Part shown: positions 1 through 9,025 of the stretch, in pieces
How positions within the stretch are numbered: the stretch's first letter is position 1
Layout of the letters: every line of letters begins with the position of its first letter
From: Evansella caseinilytica
GTDB lineage: Bacteria; Bacillota; Bacilli; Bacillales; Salisediminibacteriaceae
DNA: 64,000 nucleotides
Direction: 5' to 3'
NCBI RefSeq assembly: GCF_900107275.1
Contig: NZ_FNPI01000006.1
Coordinates: 62,001 to 126,000 of the forward strand
Program-made: the position numbers and the translations under genes
The notes under the pieces: model-generated
The model's database searches: none
What the model was told of the DNA's origin: nothing
What the model saw: only the letters and a program-made list of their open reading frames with translations

Positions 1-49
1 TTACCGGGGTTCATAAGAAAGAGAGAGACGGGGGAGGAACATTACAGAC

Positions 50-568
50 ATGAAGCAAGCAATAGATTTCGATGAATTGTACTCGCAGTTTTACCGGCGG
101 CTATTTCATATTGGGTATTCAATTACTAGGGACAGACACCTTGCAGAAGATGTGGTGCATGAAACGTTTTTAAAGGCGTACTTAAAAGCGGAAACGATAG
201 AAGACGAGGGGAAAATCGGGAGCTGGCTTTCATCCATTGCGGCGAGAACGGCCATCGATGTTTTTCGCCGGGAAAAGAAAAAGAAAGGGATACTGATGGA
301 GCAGGAAATGCTCGACTATCTGGGGGAAAAAATGTCCTTTCATGTGGAACAGGAAGTGGAAACGTGGTTTCTGGAGGAACAAATGAAAACCGCCATCAGG
401 AAGCTGAAGCTAGATTACCAGAATGTGCTGATGCTAAAGCTGGGATACGATTTAAAGGAAGACGAAATTGCCCATGTCCTCCACTTAAAACCGAGCACGG
501 TAAAAACAAGAATATACCGGGCAAGGAAGCAATTAAAGCTGCTTTTCGAGAAGCAAATGAGCGCTTAG
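50..568 (+). CDS. ECF-type RNA polymerase sigma factor
   Basis: A 172-residue sigma-70 family factor of the small ECF class. It would direct RNA polymerase to stress or envelope promoters. Region 2 lies at about residues 8-75 (DELYSQFYRRLF, then LAEDVVHETFLKAY and the basic stretch DVFRREKKKK). Region 4 lies at about 110-165 and ends in the helix-turn-helix segment HLKPSTVKTRIYRARKQL. The size is normal for the family. A GGGGAGGA site precedes the ATG. ECF factors usually sit beside an anti-sigma gene, but the next gene is an unrelated DUF3231 protein and a terminator-like hairpin follows, so the partner is either upstream of the window or absent. The ECF group was not determined. Confidence 0.92.
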   Translation: MKQAIDFDELYSQFYRRLFHIGYSITRDRHLAEDVVHETFLKAYLKAETIEDEGKIGSWLSSIAARTAIDVFRREKKKKGILMEQEMLDYLGEKMSFHVEQEVETWFLEEQMKTAIRKLKLDYQNVLMLKLGYDLKEDEIAHVLHLKPSTVKTRIYRARKQLKLLFEKQMSA

Positions 569-650
569 TTTAAGTACGGAGGGTTATTGTTATTTTTATG
601 TTGGAATATTATGGATAGTTTAGTAGCTGATCCATAAGCTAAAAAGAGAA

Positions 651-758
651 TGCAATGGCTCCGCCTTGAGAAGAGAATACCGCTCATCTCAAGGCTTTTA
701 TTACTCATTGCTTCAGGGGTGCTCACAAGGATGCGAACAGGCCTTTTGAGACACCCCC
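651..758. repeat. degenerate composite repeat
   Basis: This is the main content of the 354-base gap between the sigma gene and the DUF3231 gene. It starts with caatggctccg and ends with a decayed form of the hairpin module (ggggtgctca ... ttttgagacacccccc) seen in better shape near 11.9, 16.9 and 37.5 kb. The remainder of the gap, 759-905, is AT-rich. I see no gene in it. Confidence 0.5.
664..702 (+). terminator. terminator-like hairpin after the sigma gene
   Basis: The stem ccttgag/ctcaagg encloses about 17 nt and is followed by cttttatt. It sits 95 bases after the sigma-factor stop and lies inside a degenerate copy of the composite intergenic repeat. Confidence 0.5.
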
Positions 759-922
759 CTTCATTTTTCGAGAACGCTTCAATATTCCCGGAAAAAGTTT
801 AAAATCAGCATCATAATTATCAGCGAAATGTGGAAAAATATTGATTAGAAATCGGAAATAGTGTCATGAAATTTGGAAATTAAAGCATAGTATAAACATC
901 ATATTGGGCAGGGGAGTGACAT

Positions 923-1906
923 ATGAAACACCATGTACGGCTATCCAGTGCTGAAATAGGCAGCTTGTGGGAAGCATATATGTTGAACGGGATGTCTATA
1001 TGTATAATGAAACACTTTCAGAAATATTTAGAAGATGAAGACATTAAGCCAATCTTATCAAAAGCATTGCAGGTGGCGAAGTCACGTGTTGAGGAAATCG
1101 AACGTATTTTTAAAGCAGAAAAGTTCCCTGTTCCTGCCGGTTATTCGGATCAGGATGTCAACTTATCAGCGCCGCCGCTGTTTCATCAAGAATTTTCTTT
1201 AAGTTTTGTCTACGCAATGGGCCGGATGGCAATGATCAACTACGCCTATATTACTTCAAGTGTAGCGAGGCCGGATGTACGGGATTTTTTCAAGAGATGC
1301 TTACAGGATAGTGTCGATTTATTTGACCAATCAGTAAATTTAATGTTGGAAAAAGGCATTTATGACCGTCCGCCGATGATCAATTATCCGAAAAAGGTGA
1401 CATTTATTGAAGATTCTTCGATTTTTACGGGCTATTTAAATGAAGATCGCCCATTAAACACCATTGAGCTTAGTGAAATGTTCTTGAATATTGAAAGAAA
1501 TTACTTTGGAACAATGCTTTGTGTGGGATTCATTCAAACGGTTACTGACAAGCAAATCAAAAAATTTATCGAAAAAGGGAAGGAAATATGTGATAAGCAG
1601 CTCAAATTTTTTAACCAGATTTTAGTAAAAGAAAACCTGCTTGGCACAGTACCGACGCAGATGCTGGTCACGGATTCAACCGTCTCCCCTTTTTCCGACC
1701 GGTTAATTACGCAGCTGTTTACTGCTCTGAATAAAATAGATATCACGCTGATTGGCCATTCCCTGTCATTGTCGATGAGAAGTGACCTGGCGGTATATTT
1801 AACGAAATTACTCGCGGAAGTATTAAAATACGCGCAAGACGGATTTGAAATACTGGTCAAGCGAAAATGGATGGAACAGCCCCCGCAAGCGTTGAGAAGG
1901 AAATAA
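923..1906 (+). CDS. DUF3231 family protein
   Basis: A 327-residue protein recognisable as DUF3231, a Bacillales family of two ferritin-like four-helix halves related to spore-coat CotF-type proteins. The first half starts LSSAEIGSLWEAYMLNGMSI. The second starts LNTIELSEMFLNIERNYFGT. The helices are amphipathic and there is no signal peptide. The function is not established; relatives are often linked to spores or to stress. The ATG follows GGGGAGTGACAT. The gene stands alone between two repeat-rich gaps. The family is clear, but the role cannot be read from the sequence. Confidence 0.88.
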   Translation: MKHHVRLSSAEIGSLWEAYMLNGMSICIMKHFQKYLEDEDIKPILSKALQVAKSRVEEIERIFKAEKFPVPAGYSDQDVNLSAPPLFHQEFSLSFVYAMGRMAMINYAYITSSVARPDVRDFFKRCLQDSVDLFDQSVNLMLEKGIYDRPPMINYPKKVTFIEDSSIFTGYLNEDRPLNTIELSEMFLNIERNYFGTMLCVGFIQTVTDKQIKKFIEKGKEICDKQLKFFNQILVKENLLGTVPTQMLVTDSTVSPFSDRLITQLFTALNKIDITLIGHSLSLSMRSDLAVYLTKLLAEVLKYAQDGFEILVKRKWMEQPPQALRRK

Positions 1907-1943
1907 ATGCAAATATAAAGGTGTGATTTTTGATATTTTTAGT

Positions 1944-2106
1944 ATTTGTTCAAAAAGATCATTTTTTATCTTTTTGAACAAATACGATGCAATGCGTGTA
2001 GCCCATGCATCTTTTGGGGCCGACCGTGAGTGGTTTTCTCGGAACCAAGGTGGTGACATTCCGCTGTTGCCCATAGGACGTGAGCGATACTTTGGCGGAA
2101 TTGAGT
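1944..2106. repeat. composite hairpin repeat, copy 1
   Basis: It begins with a perfect 16-bp stem (1944-1959 with 1968-1983) around an 8-nt T-rich loop, sequence type TTTGTTCAAAAAGAT. A second structured module follows at 2058-2101, with outer stem ATTCCGC/GCGGAAT. The rest of the 938-base gap shows a hairpin-rich element at 2371-2493. In 2107-2370 I recognise nothing. Short ORFs read through the repeat are not considered genes. Confidence 0.8.
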
Positions 2107-2370
2107 AGCATCGAGCTGAACTAGTGTTTTTTTTTAACACGCTCTTAATGCTTCCGCCGATCATTTTTTGTCATTTACCATTAATCTACGAAAAAAGGAG
2201 GCGAAAGACACGGAAATATTGTCGGGGGATAGCGGCGCCGTTGGTTAAGGTTACCGGGCTTCGTCCTCTTTGCCCCTGTGTATCCTCTTTTTAGAACACC
2301 TCTTCACTTACCGCGGAGAATGCCACCAAGTAGAATGCAGGATCGTTAATTGCTTCTTAAATGTTTTAAG

Positions 2371-2493
2371 GGTTATAGACCCCCACCTCAACGCGTAGCG
2401 TAGGTGGGAAATTTTAATCAGGTGGAGTCGAGACTCCATCTGATTTCTCGATGTTTCAGCTTGCTGAAACGAGTTCGCTGGGGGAAATCTTTA
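2371..2493 (+). mobile_element. IS200/IS605-like end, possible orphan omega-RNA scaffold
   Basis: Three hairpins follow each other closely. 2382-2408 pairs CCCACCT with AGGTGGG and holds an inner ACGC/GCGT pair. 2416-2445 has a 13-bp stem with one G-U pair and a CGAG loop. 2453-2470 pairs GTTTCAGC with GCTGAAAC. This arrangement resembles the structured 3' end of IS200/IS605-type elements, which in TnpB-carrying members is transcribed as the guide-RNA scaffold. No tnpA or tnpB reading frame lies nearby, so at most this is a remnant or a non-autonomous copy. The assignment rests on memory of the family and on the folds, not on an alignment. Confidence 0.4.
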
Positions 2494-2844
2494 TGCCAAT
2501 ATAACAAATCAGGCCATAAGGCATAATTGGCTCAGGAAATTAGGTCTTTGGATTTAATTTTTGCATTTTGCTAATTATTCATTTTGTTAGAAAAGGCGCA
2601 ATACATCTAAAAGAAAGTTGCAAATCAAAGGTAGGTAAAAAGTTTTGTTTTTCATGTTTCCTTGAATCACTGCGTCATGACCATTTGAAAAAATGGTAGA
2701 ATGAGTAAGTTGTTATCATTTATTGCTAATAGTGGTTGTTCACCTTCCTGAAAATAACTGCGATGCAGGGAACCATTCTGTTCAAGAGCTACGAGCTGTT
2801 GATAGTTAGTGCAGGGAGTTTAAATTCAATTTTTGGAGGAAAAA

Positions 2845-4164
2845 ATGGCGAAAGTAAAATTAGCGGGGTTATTATTTATTGGTATCATGTTTCTTGCGGC
2901 TTGCTCTGGGGAGCCGACAGTAGAAAAAGTATTGGAAATGCTTGACGAGGCTCATGAAGATCTTCAATCAGTGCAGGTTAATATGGAGGAGAAAGAAAAT
3001 GGAGTCGAATATGTTTTGTCGGCTCAATTAGATTATGAAAACGAAATATATTATATTGAAGTTGAATCAACTGATTTGGTACTATACAAGGATAATGACG
3101 GATTTGAAACCTTGGTTGCCAACATGGTCGTAGACCCTGAGTATTTTGATGTAACAGTGTATGAACAGCTGATGGATAATCTCGTAAATCAGCATCATAA
3201 TCAGCTGAAGCGGCTGCAAACATTTGATAAAGATGTTTATGAAAAATTCGATCTCGAGCTGAAGGATGACGAGTATCTCTTAACCTATACAGGGGACGAG
3301 GCATCCCAACAGATCATTGTTGAAGGATATGTAGACGAATATAAAAGTTACGGAAATCAAGATTTAACGGTTTCTGATATAGTAACGGAAGGTTTGAGTT
3401 TTAAAGTTATTGTGGATAAAGAAACGAACAGAATAAAAGAATTTGATCAGCAGTTGAAATACTCTTTTACTATTGATGGAACAGAAATGTCCTTTGATTC
3501 AGAGGCGGTTTTTACCTACACGAATTATCAAGCTGTCGGAGAAATTGAAAAACCTGAGGTGAATAGCGAGCCGGCTATCGGACTGTCGGAAGAAGAACAG
3601 GAATTGTACGAGACAGAAGCGGTACAATATTTGGAGGCGTTGATTGAAGCAACGGTTTACCAAAACGAGAAAACTTTTGCAGCAAACGCACCTGGCCCAG
3701 ATTCCGAAGAAGATAAGCAATCCGAAGGTGAATTTCAAAAGGAGAGTTTTAAAGAATTTTATCGATATAATACAGAGGCCAATATGGGAGGTCTCGTTTC
3801 CGATGAGCAGATAAATGAATTGACGGAAGCGTTTATGGTCGCATTGTCTGGAACTTCCTATGAAGTGGTGAATTCCCGTGCCCTTGCTGACGATCATATC
3901 GAGGTAGCCTTGGCAATCGAAGGTATTCAGGATTGGGAAATCATGACTATGATTACGGAAAAGGTCCTTGAGGAATTAGAGTCAGGAGAAATCGCCGAGG
4001 AAGATTTAGCGAAACGACAAGTAGAGTTAATGATCGATATTTACGAAAATGATGCTCCATATAGCGATCCAGTCGAGGTTAACGTGAATGTCATGAGAAC
4101 GGAAGACGGATCGTATCTTGTGCTACTGCAGGATGAATATTTGGTAGGCGGCTTCGTCCAGTAG
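2845..4164 (+). CDS. lipoprotein, DUF6612/DUF5105-like
   Basis: A 439-residue predicted lipoprotein. The signal peptide MAKVKLAGLLFIGIMFLAAC ends in a lipobox, so the mature protein would be tethered by its first Cys to the outer face of the membrane. The N-terminal two thirds read like the DUF6612/LolA-like beta-rich family. The C-terminal third, from about residue 255 (EEEQELYETEAVQYLEALIE), resembles the alpha-beta DUF5105-type domain of Bacillus lipoproteins. I chose the ATG at 2845 because GGAGG lies 5 nt before it; an upstream in-frame TTG overlaps that site. The protein is very acidic. The domain names are tentative, and no catalytic motif is visible. Confidence 0.75.
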   Translation: MAKVKLAGLLFIGIMFLAACSGEPTVEKVLEMLDEAHEDLQSVQVNMEEKENGVEYVLSAQLDYENEIYYIEVESTDLVLYKDNDGFETLVANMVVDPEYFDVTVYEQLMDNLVNQHHNQLKRLQTFDKDVYEKFDLELKDDEYLLTYTGDEASQQIIVEGYVDEYKSYGNQDLTVSDIVTEGLSFKVIVDKETNRIKEFDQQLKYSFTIDGTEMSFDSEAVFTYTNYQAVGEIEKPEVNSEPAIGLSEEEQELYETEAVQYLEALIEATVYQNEKTFAANAPGPDSEEDKQSEGEFQKESFKEFYRYNTEANMGGLVSDEQINELTEAFMVALSGTSYEVVNSRALADDHIEVALAIEGIQDWEIMTMITEKVLEELESGEIAEEDLAKRQVELMIDIYENDAPYSDPVEVNVNVMRTEDGSYLVLLQDEYLVGGFVQ

Positions 4165-4314
4165 TTTTTTGCTGAAAAAAAGTGTCACTGTCACGCGAGT
4201 TTAGCGATATACAAACGGAACGAGGAAGCGGCGGTGGAAAAATTCAGGAGCTTCCCCCCTAGATGATCGAAGTAAACAGATAATAAAAATGCTTTGGTAG
4301 TTGGCAGGTAATAA

Positions 4315-4585
4315 ATAGGAGTAATCGTGCACGAACCGGGCTAAGAAGTCGTCGTAGGATAAATGAAATAAGAAGCTAATCATGTACGAAACAGGCTCCG
4401 GAATCGCTGGACGATCAAGAATAGCGCTTAATCGTTAACGAAAAGCGCATCGGAGCGGTCATACAATAAAGAAAAGGGCTTAATCATTAACCTCCAAAAC
4501 AGGCAAGCGTAAACGAATAGCACCAAATCGTGCGCGAACCCTGCTCCGGAGCCATCATAAAATAACGAAAAGAATAGCGCAGCGA
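4315..4585. repeat. degenerate tandem repeat, about 52-bp unit
   Basis: Five to six imperfect units start near 4315, 4366, 4419, 4471, 4516 and 4568. The approximate unit is gaatag-N2-gctaatcgtgnacgaaa, followed by a gctccggagcgg-like block. Both the aatcgtgcacga and gctccggagc parts are short palindromes. Single units also occur near 10.3, 50.5 and 60.05 kb. The repeat fills most of the 583-base gap between the lipoprotein and chemoreceptor genes. There is no credible reading frame. Confidence 0.6.
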
Positions 4586-4747
4586 GCGGAACCCAGCACT
4601 CCTCTGTCCTACCTGCGCTATGCTACTCTTTTCGAACATCTTCCTCGATAAACTTGAATAACCTCGCGAATAAACTTCTACTCACATTTTCTATAACCTT
4701 TGATCATTATTTACTTCTTGTAATGGGGTATTATGAAACATATAATT

Positions 4748-6526
4748 TTACTGCACCTCAGTGTCCTTCTTTTGTAGCGCATCTCCCTCTACTTTTTTAA
4801 ACTTATTCACATGGTTGTTCAATTCATTCACTATCTCTTTGTTATGATTTGCTTCATCGGCAATACTGGTGATGGAATCCAGCAACGTCGTTGTGTTTTC
4901 ACTGGAATCAATGACAACATTTACGCTTTCTTCCACTGCAATTGTGATTTCTTTTATCCCCTCAGCCATACTGGTGGAGATAGCCCGCAAGTCTCCCGAA
5001 CTCGCCCTAAACCGGGCCAGCATCCGGTTGATTGTATCCACATCGTGATTATAGGTATTTGCCACTTCAACGAATTCATCATAATCAGTTAATACTTTAT
5101 CCGTCATGTACGACATGATTTCATTGGCGTTGTCAACAAGCGCTTCTACGGATGTCGTTACCAGTGCACTGATACTTTGAATGTCGCTTGCGGTTTCCTG
5201 TGTATTTTCAGCCAGTTTTCGGATTTCATTTGCTACAACAGCAAAGCCTTTTCCGGCGCTCCCGGCTCTTGCCGCTTCAATGGAGGCATTCAGGGCGAGC
5301 AGATTGGTTTGGGCGGATATATCCAAAATATTCGCTGTCAGCTCATTAATTTTTTCCACGGAACGGCTATTTTCAATCGACGTAGCCATCGTCTCCTTAA
5401 TATCGTGCAGTACCGTCTCCATCTGTTTCTTACTGTTATTTGTCTGCTCCCGGACTGTGTCGGCCCGTTCAACAATACTTCCGACATGAACCGAATTTGA
5501 CTGAGCATCGTCTGCGATCGTATTGGCTGCGGAAAGGACATTCTGCGCGCCGTAATCCATATTTTGTATCGTACTGCTGATTTCCTCCATACTTGCCGAC
5601 AATTCGTTCAAGGAAGTGGAAATACTGGATGTTGAATCTTTACTTTCTAAAATATTGCTCCCGATATTTTCTGTGGATGTATGAATCAAATTCGAACCGG
5701 ATTTAATGGAAATCATCGCATGTTGCAACGTTTCCAAAAAACTGTTGATGCCGTTAACGATCTGTCCAACTTCATCCTCGGAACGGCTTTCTATTCTGAC
5801 GGTTAAATCCCCTTCATTATCTTCCAGCTTCTGAATAACGTCACGAAGGCTTCTGTTTGCTTTTTTCAGAGGGGTGATGATGGTCTTCAATGCTACCCAA
5901 AACGCGGCAGCTACCGACATGACGAAAACGGCTGCCATCGCCCAGATGATGATAGTTGACCGGTTAACCCTGGAATTGATAAGATTCACTTCATGCTCGA
6001 TACTGTTATCTAATACAAGCTGAAATTCATTTTCCGAGGTCTGCATTTCAATGGATAGCGCCTGCAAAGCGGTATAGCTATCGTTTGCTGCCGCCTTGTT
6101 CCCTTGTCTTATGTACTCTGCCATGAGAGCAACTTGCTCGAGATAGGCTTCCATGTCCGCTAGATAAGGTTTGTAAGCATTTCTAAGAGCGTGGTTCATC
6201 GCCTGATCAGAGAACTCATCCGTGATGTCAGCGATTTCATTTATGCTTGCAGTTGCCTCCGCGACGCTGGTGAACACTGTATCCGACAATGCCGCCCCAT
6301 TTGCCTCATCATCCAAAATGTATTTCTGAATAGACAAATCCATTTGTCCGATTTCTTTTGCCAGCTTTACCTGTTCATATTCCAGATTGACAAAAGAATT
6401 GGAAATTAAATTGGCTGATAATTGCACCTGGGAGTTGGTAATCCCGCTTAATGTGGTGTTCAATGTAAACAGAAACGTTAAAAAAATTAAAATAAACAAT
6501 AGACGTTTTGCGATCGATTTGCGCAT
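4748..6526 (-). CDS. methyl-accepting chemotaxis protein, four-helix-bundle sensor
   Basis: A 592-residue transmembrane chemoreceptor that would signal to CheA/CheW. The first membrane helix spans about residues 7-28. A helical extracellular sensor (about 30-188, four-helix-bundle type with no Cache fold visible) follows, then a second membrane helix at 191-213. HAMP covers about 213-270. A long coiled-coil signalling domain ends near 575. Its hairpin tip, [19 protein letters not shown], is at about 404-422 and is nearly canonical. The ligand is unknown. The gene stands alone, facing away from the lipoprotein gene. A second chemoreceptor at 23.6-25.6 kb has a different sensor domain. Confidence 0.93.
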   Translation of the reverse strand: MRKSIAKRLLFILIFLTFLFTLNTTLSGITNSQVQLSANLISNSFVNLEYEQVKLAKEIGQMDLSIQKYILDDEANGAALSDTVFTSVAEATASINEIADITDEFSDQAMNHALRNAYKPYLADMEAYLEQVALMAEYIRQGNKAAANDSYTALQALSIEMQTSENEFQLVLDNSIEHEVNLINSRVNRSTIIIWAMAAVFVMSVAAAFWVALKTIITPLKKANRSLRDVIQKLEDNEGDLTVRIESRSEDEVGQIVNGINSFLETLQHAMISIKSGSNLIHTSTENIGSNILESKDSTSSISTSLNELSASMEEISSTIQNMDYGAQNVLSAANTIADDAQSNSVHVGSIVERADTVREQTNNSKKQMETVLHDIKETMATSIENSRSVEKINELTANILDISAQTNLLALNASIEAARAGSAGKGFAVVANEIRKLAENTQETASDIQSISALVTTSVEALVDNANEIMSYMTDKVLTDYDEFVEVANTYNHDVDTINRMLARFRASSGDLRAISTSMAEGIKEITIAVEESVNVVIDSSENTTTLLDSITSIADEANHNKEIVNELNNHVNKFKKVEGDALQKKDTEVQ

Positions 6527-6783
6527 TTCCTTCAGCCCCTATGTCATAATCACTTCAACTATAAGTGAGTCTTATTTCCTATGTCCATCAACTAAAAGTT
6601 GACACCTGTAAATGGAATCGTGCATGTCCACTCACTTAAATCGTTGAAATATCGGGCCAGCCGGAACAAATCCATCTGTTGTTGTATGGGAAACAGTATT
6701 TCTGTCTCGGAGGTTCTGGAAAACAATATAAATATTTACCGTTTGCAAATAGTTATATTGTCCATGGGAAATAGGACCTGAAC

Positions 6784-6829
6784 AAAACGGAAGCAGGGAT
6801 CTCAAAAAGTGATTGAGCCCCCTGCTCCG
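6784..6829 (-). terminator. intrinsic terminator of the MerR gene
   Basis: On the minus strand the stem CGGAGCAGGG / CCCTGCTTCCG, with an inner CTCA/TGAG pair, is followed by TTTTG. It lies 21 bases past the MerR stop codon. The rest of the 323-base gap, up to the chemoreceptor start at 6526, shows no gene and should hold the chemoreceptor promoter. Confidence 0.6.
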
Positions 6830-6849
6830 AAGCTGTCGATGGTTCAAAA

Positions 6850-7581
6850 TTAACGGTGTTTTTCAGCGTAAGCCTTCATTGCGTCGCGCATGAACACAGC
6901 TAAACCCTCTCCGAATTGATCGATATTTTTCGTGAACCGCTTGTCGGCAACATACATTTCACCAAGCTGTTCAAAAGCATCCAGGGAATAGGTGGCGATC
7001 GTGTTTAGGAAATCGTACCACTCCTTTATCGCTCCCTGCGCTTCCTCCGATTCGGCCGGCTGATGACGCAGCTCAGCCAGCATTCGATAGATACGGTTCA
7101 TTTCATCGCTCAATTCCTGTTCTTTTCCATTGATGTTGCGGTTTGCTTCATCAACAGCCTGATCTCCCCACCGTTCCCGAGCTTCTTGTTCGTATGGATT
7201 TCCGGCGGAAAAGTCGAACCCGGAAAATTTTTCTTTATCCGTCATTTCAATTTCTCCTTTCCAGTAACGGAGCGTCCGGTCAATCGTCGCGAGCATTTCA
7301 TCGATTTGCCGGCGTTTTGTTTCCAGCATCTGCCGGTGCCGCTTTAACGCTTCTTCGCGGTCGAATGCCGGGTTGCCCATTATTTCCTTGATTTTTTTTA
7401 ACGGGAAGTCCAGCTCTTTAAAAAAGAGAATTTGCTGTAAATCCTCCAGATTTTCATGGGAATACAGCCGGTAACCGGAACTGGTTGTTTTATCCGGACA
7501 TAACAACCCAATCTCGTCATAGTGATGCAGTGTGCGCACGCTGACGCCTGTTAACTCGGCGACCTCTTTTACTCTCATCAT
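6850..7581 (-). CDS. MerR regulator with TipAS domain (Mta-like)
   Basis: A 243-residue MerR-family activator. The winged helix-turn-helix is at about residues 1-70 ([40 protein letters not shown]). A dimerising coiled coil lies near 75-115. The C-terminal part, about 120-240, is a TipAS-type alpha-helical drug-binding domain that typically binds thiopeptides or other hydrophobic drugs. Architecture and length match Bacillus Mta, an activator of its own gene and of multidrug transporters. AAGGAGG precedes the start. Upstream lies a promoter with the 19-bp spacer expected for MerR control. No efflux gene is adjacent on the same strand, so the targets are probably elsewhere, apart from itself. 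Confidence 0.9.
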   Translation of the reverse strand: MMRVKEVAELTGVSVRTLHHYDEIGLLCPDKTTSSGYRLYSHENLEDLQQILFFKELDFPLKKIKEIMGNPAFDREEALKRHRQMLETKRRQIDEMLATIDRTLRYWKGEIEMTDKEKFSGFDFSAGNPYEQEARERWGDQAVDEANRNINGKEQELSDEMNRIYRMLAELRHQPAESEEAQGAIKEWYDFLNTIATYSLDAFEQLGEMYVADKRFTKNIDQFGEGLAVFMRDAMKAYAEKHR

Positions 7582-7603
7582 GATGCCGACCTCCTTATTG
7601 ATT

Positions 7604-7634
7604 ACATTAAAGTATCACGTAACGTTAGAGTCAA
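7604..7634 (-). promoter_or_regulatory. MerR-type 19-bp-spacer promoter
   Basis: On the minus strand TTGACT (7629-7634) and TAATGT (7604-7609) are separated by exactly 19 bp. The spacer carries an imperfect dyad, CTCTAACG-TTA-CGTGATAC. An over-long spacer with a central dyad is the hallmark of MerR-family promoters, which fits autoactivation of the regulator that starts at 7581. Confidence 0.75.
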
Positions 7635-7715
7635 CAAGTATTTTAAAAAAAAATGGCACAGCTGTGTGCAGTTTATGGAATTCCTCATCTTTTATCTCAG
7701 TGGAAAAGAGATTAT

Positions 7716-7744
7716 TTGTGTTTATTGTGTATATAGTGTATATT
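7716..7744 (+). promoter_or_regulatory. promoter and likely GntR operator
   Basis: TTGTGT (7716-7721) and TATATT (7739-7744) are 17 bp apart. The palindrome ATATA-GTG-TATAT at 7731-7743 overlaps the -10 element. YtrA-type GntR repressors commonly bind such AT-rich dyads at their own promoters, so autorepression of the operon starting at 7776 is likely. Confidence 0.6.
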
Positions 7745-7775
7745 ATAGACATTAACAGTTAAATGAGGTTTTTTC

Positions 7776-8162
7776 ATGAAAATTATTCTTAAAAATGTTT
7801 CTGACCAGCCATTATATCAACAAATTAAAACTCAAATTAAATCCGCAATATTACGCGGAGAGTTAAAGGAAGGAGAACAGCTTCCGTCCATCCGGTCATT
7901 GGCAAACGATTTGCAGGTCAGCGTGCTCACAACGAAGAGAGTTTATGATGAACTGGAAAAAGAAGGGTTCGTTGTGACGAAAGCAGGAAAAGGCTCTTTT
8001 GTGGCGCCGGAAAACCTGGAAATGCTGTTGGAATCGAAGCGGTTGATGGTAGAGAAGAAACTGTCGGAAGTATGGCAAATGTCCAGAGATTTAGGCATCA
8101 GTAAACAAGAACTGCATTCCATGATGGAGATACTTTTTGAAAAGGAAGGCGACGAAAAATGA
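7776..8162 (+). CDS. GntR-family (YtrA-type) transcriptional regulator
   Basis: A 128-residue repressor. The winged helix-turn-helix occupies about residues 8-78 (PLYQQIKTQIKSAILRGELK, EGEQLPSIRSLANDLQVSVL). The C-terminal helical tail of about 45 residues is too short for a FadR or UTRA ligand domain, which is typical of the YtrA subfamily. Its stop overlaps the start of the ABC ATPase gene by 4 bases (ATGA), so the two are translationally coupled. The order regulator-ATPase-permease resembles the staphylococcal PmtR-PmtA-PmtB arrangement. It probably represses this operon and is released by the exported compound. Confidence 0.9.
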   Translation: MKIILKNVSDQPLYQQIKTQIKSAILRGELKEGEQLPSIRSLANDLQVSVLTTKRVYDELEKEGFVVTKAGKGSFVAPENLEMLLESKRLMVEKKLSEVWQMSRDLGISKQELHSMMEILFEKEGDEK

Positions 8163-9025
8163 AAGCAGTATTGGAAGTGAGGCAATTAACAAAGAAATTT
8201 GCCGATGCCGGCATTGAAAATCTCGATTTTTCTCTGAGAGAAGGGTGTATTACCGGGTTTATCGGAAGGAACGGCTCCGGGAAAACAACCACGATAAAAA
8301 CGATTCTCGGGCTCTATTTAAAGGATGGTGGAAGCATTAAATTTCGTGGTCACGAGATGAAAGAGCATGAACAGAAAATAAAAAGCAGCATCGGCGTAGT
8401 ATTGGATGAAGGCTATTTTTACGAAGAAATGACGCTGCGGGAAATGAAAAGCGTGCTCGCTCCAGCCTATTCCAATTGGGATGATGCCGTTTTTTCAGCC
8501 TATATCCAACGATTTCAGTTGAATTTAGATCAAAAAATCGCTTCCTTATCGAAAGGTATGCGCATGAAATTTGCGATTGCATTAGCGGTTTCGCATCATG
8601 CGGATTTACTGATCATGGATGAGCCGACGAGTGGTCTTGATCCGCTTGTTCGGAAAGAATTAATGGAGATTCTGCTGGAATATATGAAAGAGGAAGGAAA
8701 AAGCGTCTTTTTTTCCACACATATCACTTCGGATTTAGATAAAATAGCGGATGTACTTATATTGATCGACAAAGGCCGAATCATTTTCAATGAAAGCAAG
8801 GACGACCTGTTGGATAGACACGCCATTGTAAAAGGCGATAATATATTCATCAATGAGCATACAAAAAAATTATTTTTACGTTTGCGTCAAACCGCGCTCG
8901 GCTTTGAAGGCATTACCGCGAATAAACAAGCGGTATATGAACAGATGAACGATGTTGTGTTTGAGAGGCCGTCGATAGAAACGATCATGTTAGCGTATAT
9001 AGGAGATGAAACACATGTTATTTAA
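8159..9025 (+). CDS. ABC transporter ATP-binding protein
   Basis: A 288-residue nucleotide-binding subunit that would power the membrane partner encoded next. Walker A is GRNGSGKTTT near residue 40. The signature is LSKGMRMK, an altered form of LSGGQ often seen in this regulator-linked exporter group. Walker B is LLIMDEPTSGLDP, followed by the switch histidine in STHIT. The last 60 residues form a C-terminal extension common in ABC-2 exporters. The gene overlaps its neighbours on both sides, which indicates one operon. The substrate is unknown; relatives export antimicrobial or surfactant peptides. Confidence 0.92.
   Translation: MKAVLEVRQLTKKFADAGIENLDFSLREGCITGFIGRNGSGKTTTIKTILGLYLKDGGSIKFRGHEMKEHEQKIKSSIGVVLDEGYFYEEMTLREMKSVLAPAYSNWDDAVFSAYIQRFQLNLDQKIASLSKGMRMKFAIALAVSHHADLLIMDEPTSGLDPLVRKELMEILLEYMKEEGKSVFFSTHITSDLDKIADVLILIDKGRIIFNESKDDLLDRHAIVKGDNIFINEHTKKLFLRLRQTALGFEGITANKQAVYEQMNDVVFERPSIETIMLAYIGDETHVI

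Noticed and set aside
895-922. Sporulation sigma-G/F promoter before the DUF3231 gene
   Set aside because: catagta resembles the -10 of such promoters, but the match is incomplete and no convincing -35 was found.
4315-4585. Possible CRISPR array
   Set aside because: Units are about 52 bp and degenerate throughout, with no constant repeat alternating with unique spacers, and no cas genes nearby.
6650-6700. Sigma-D (motility) promoter before the first chemoreceptor
   Set aside because: A cccgatat -10-like sequence is present on the minus strand, but no TAAA -35 at the right distance, and it lies far from the start.
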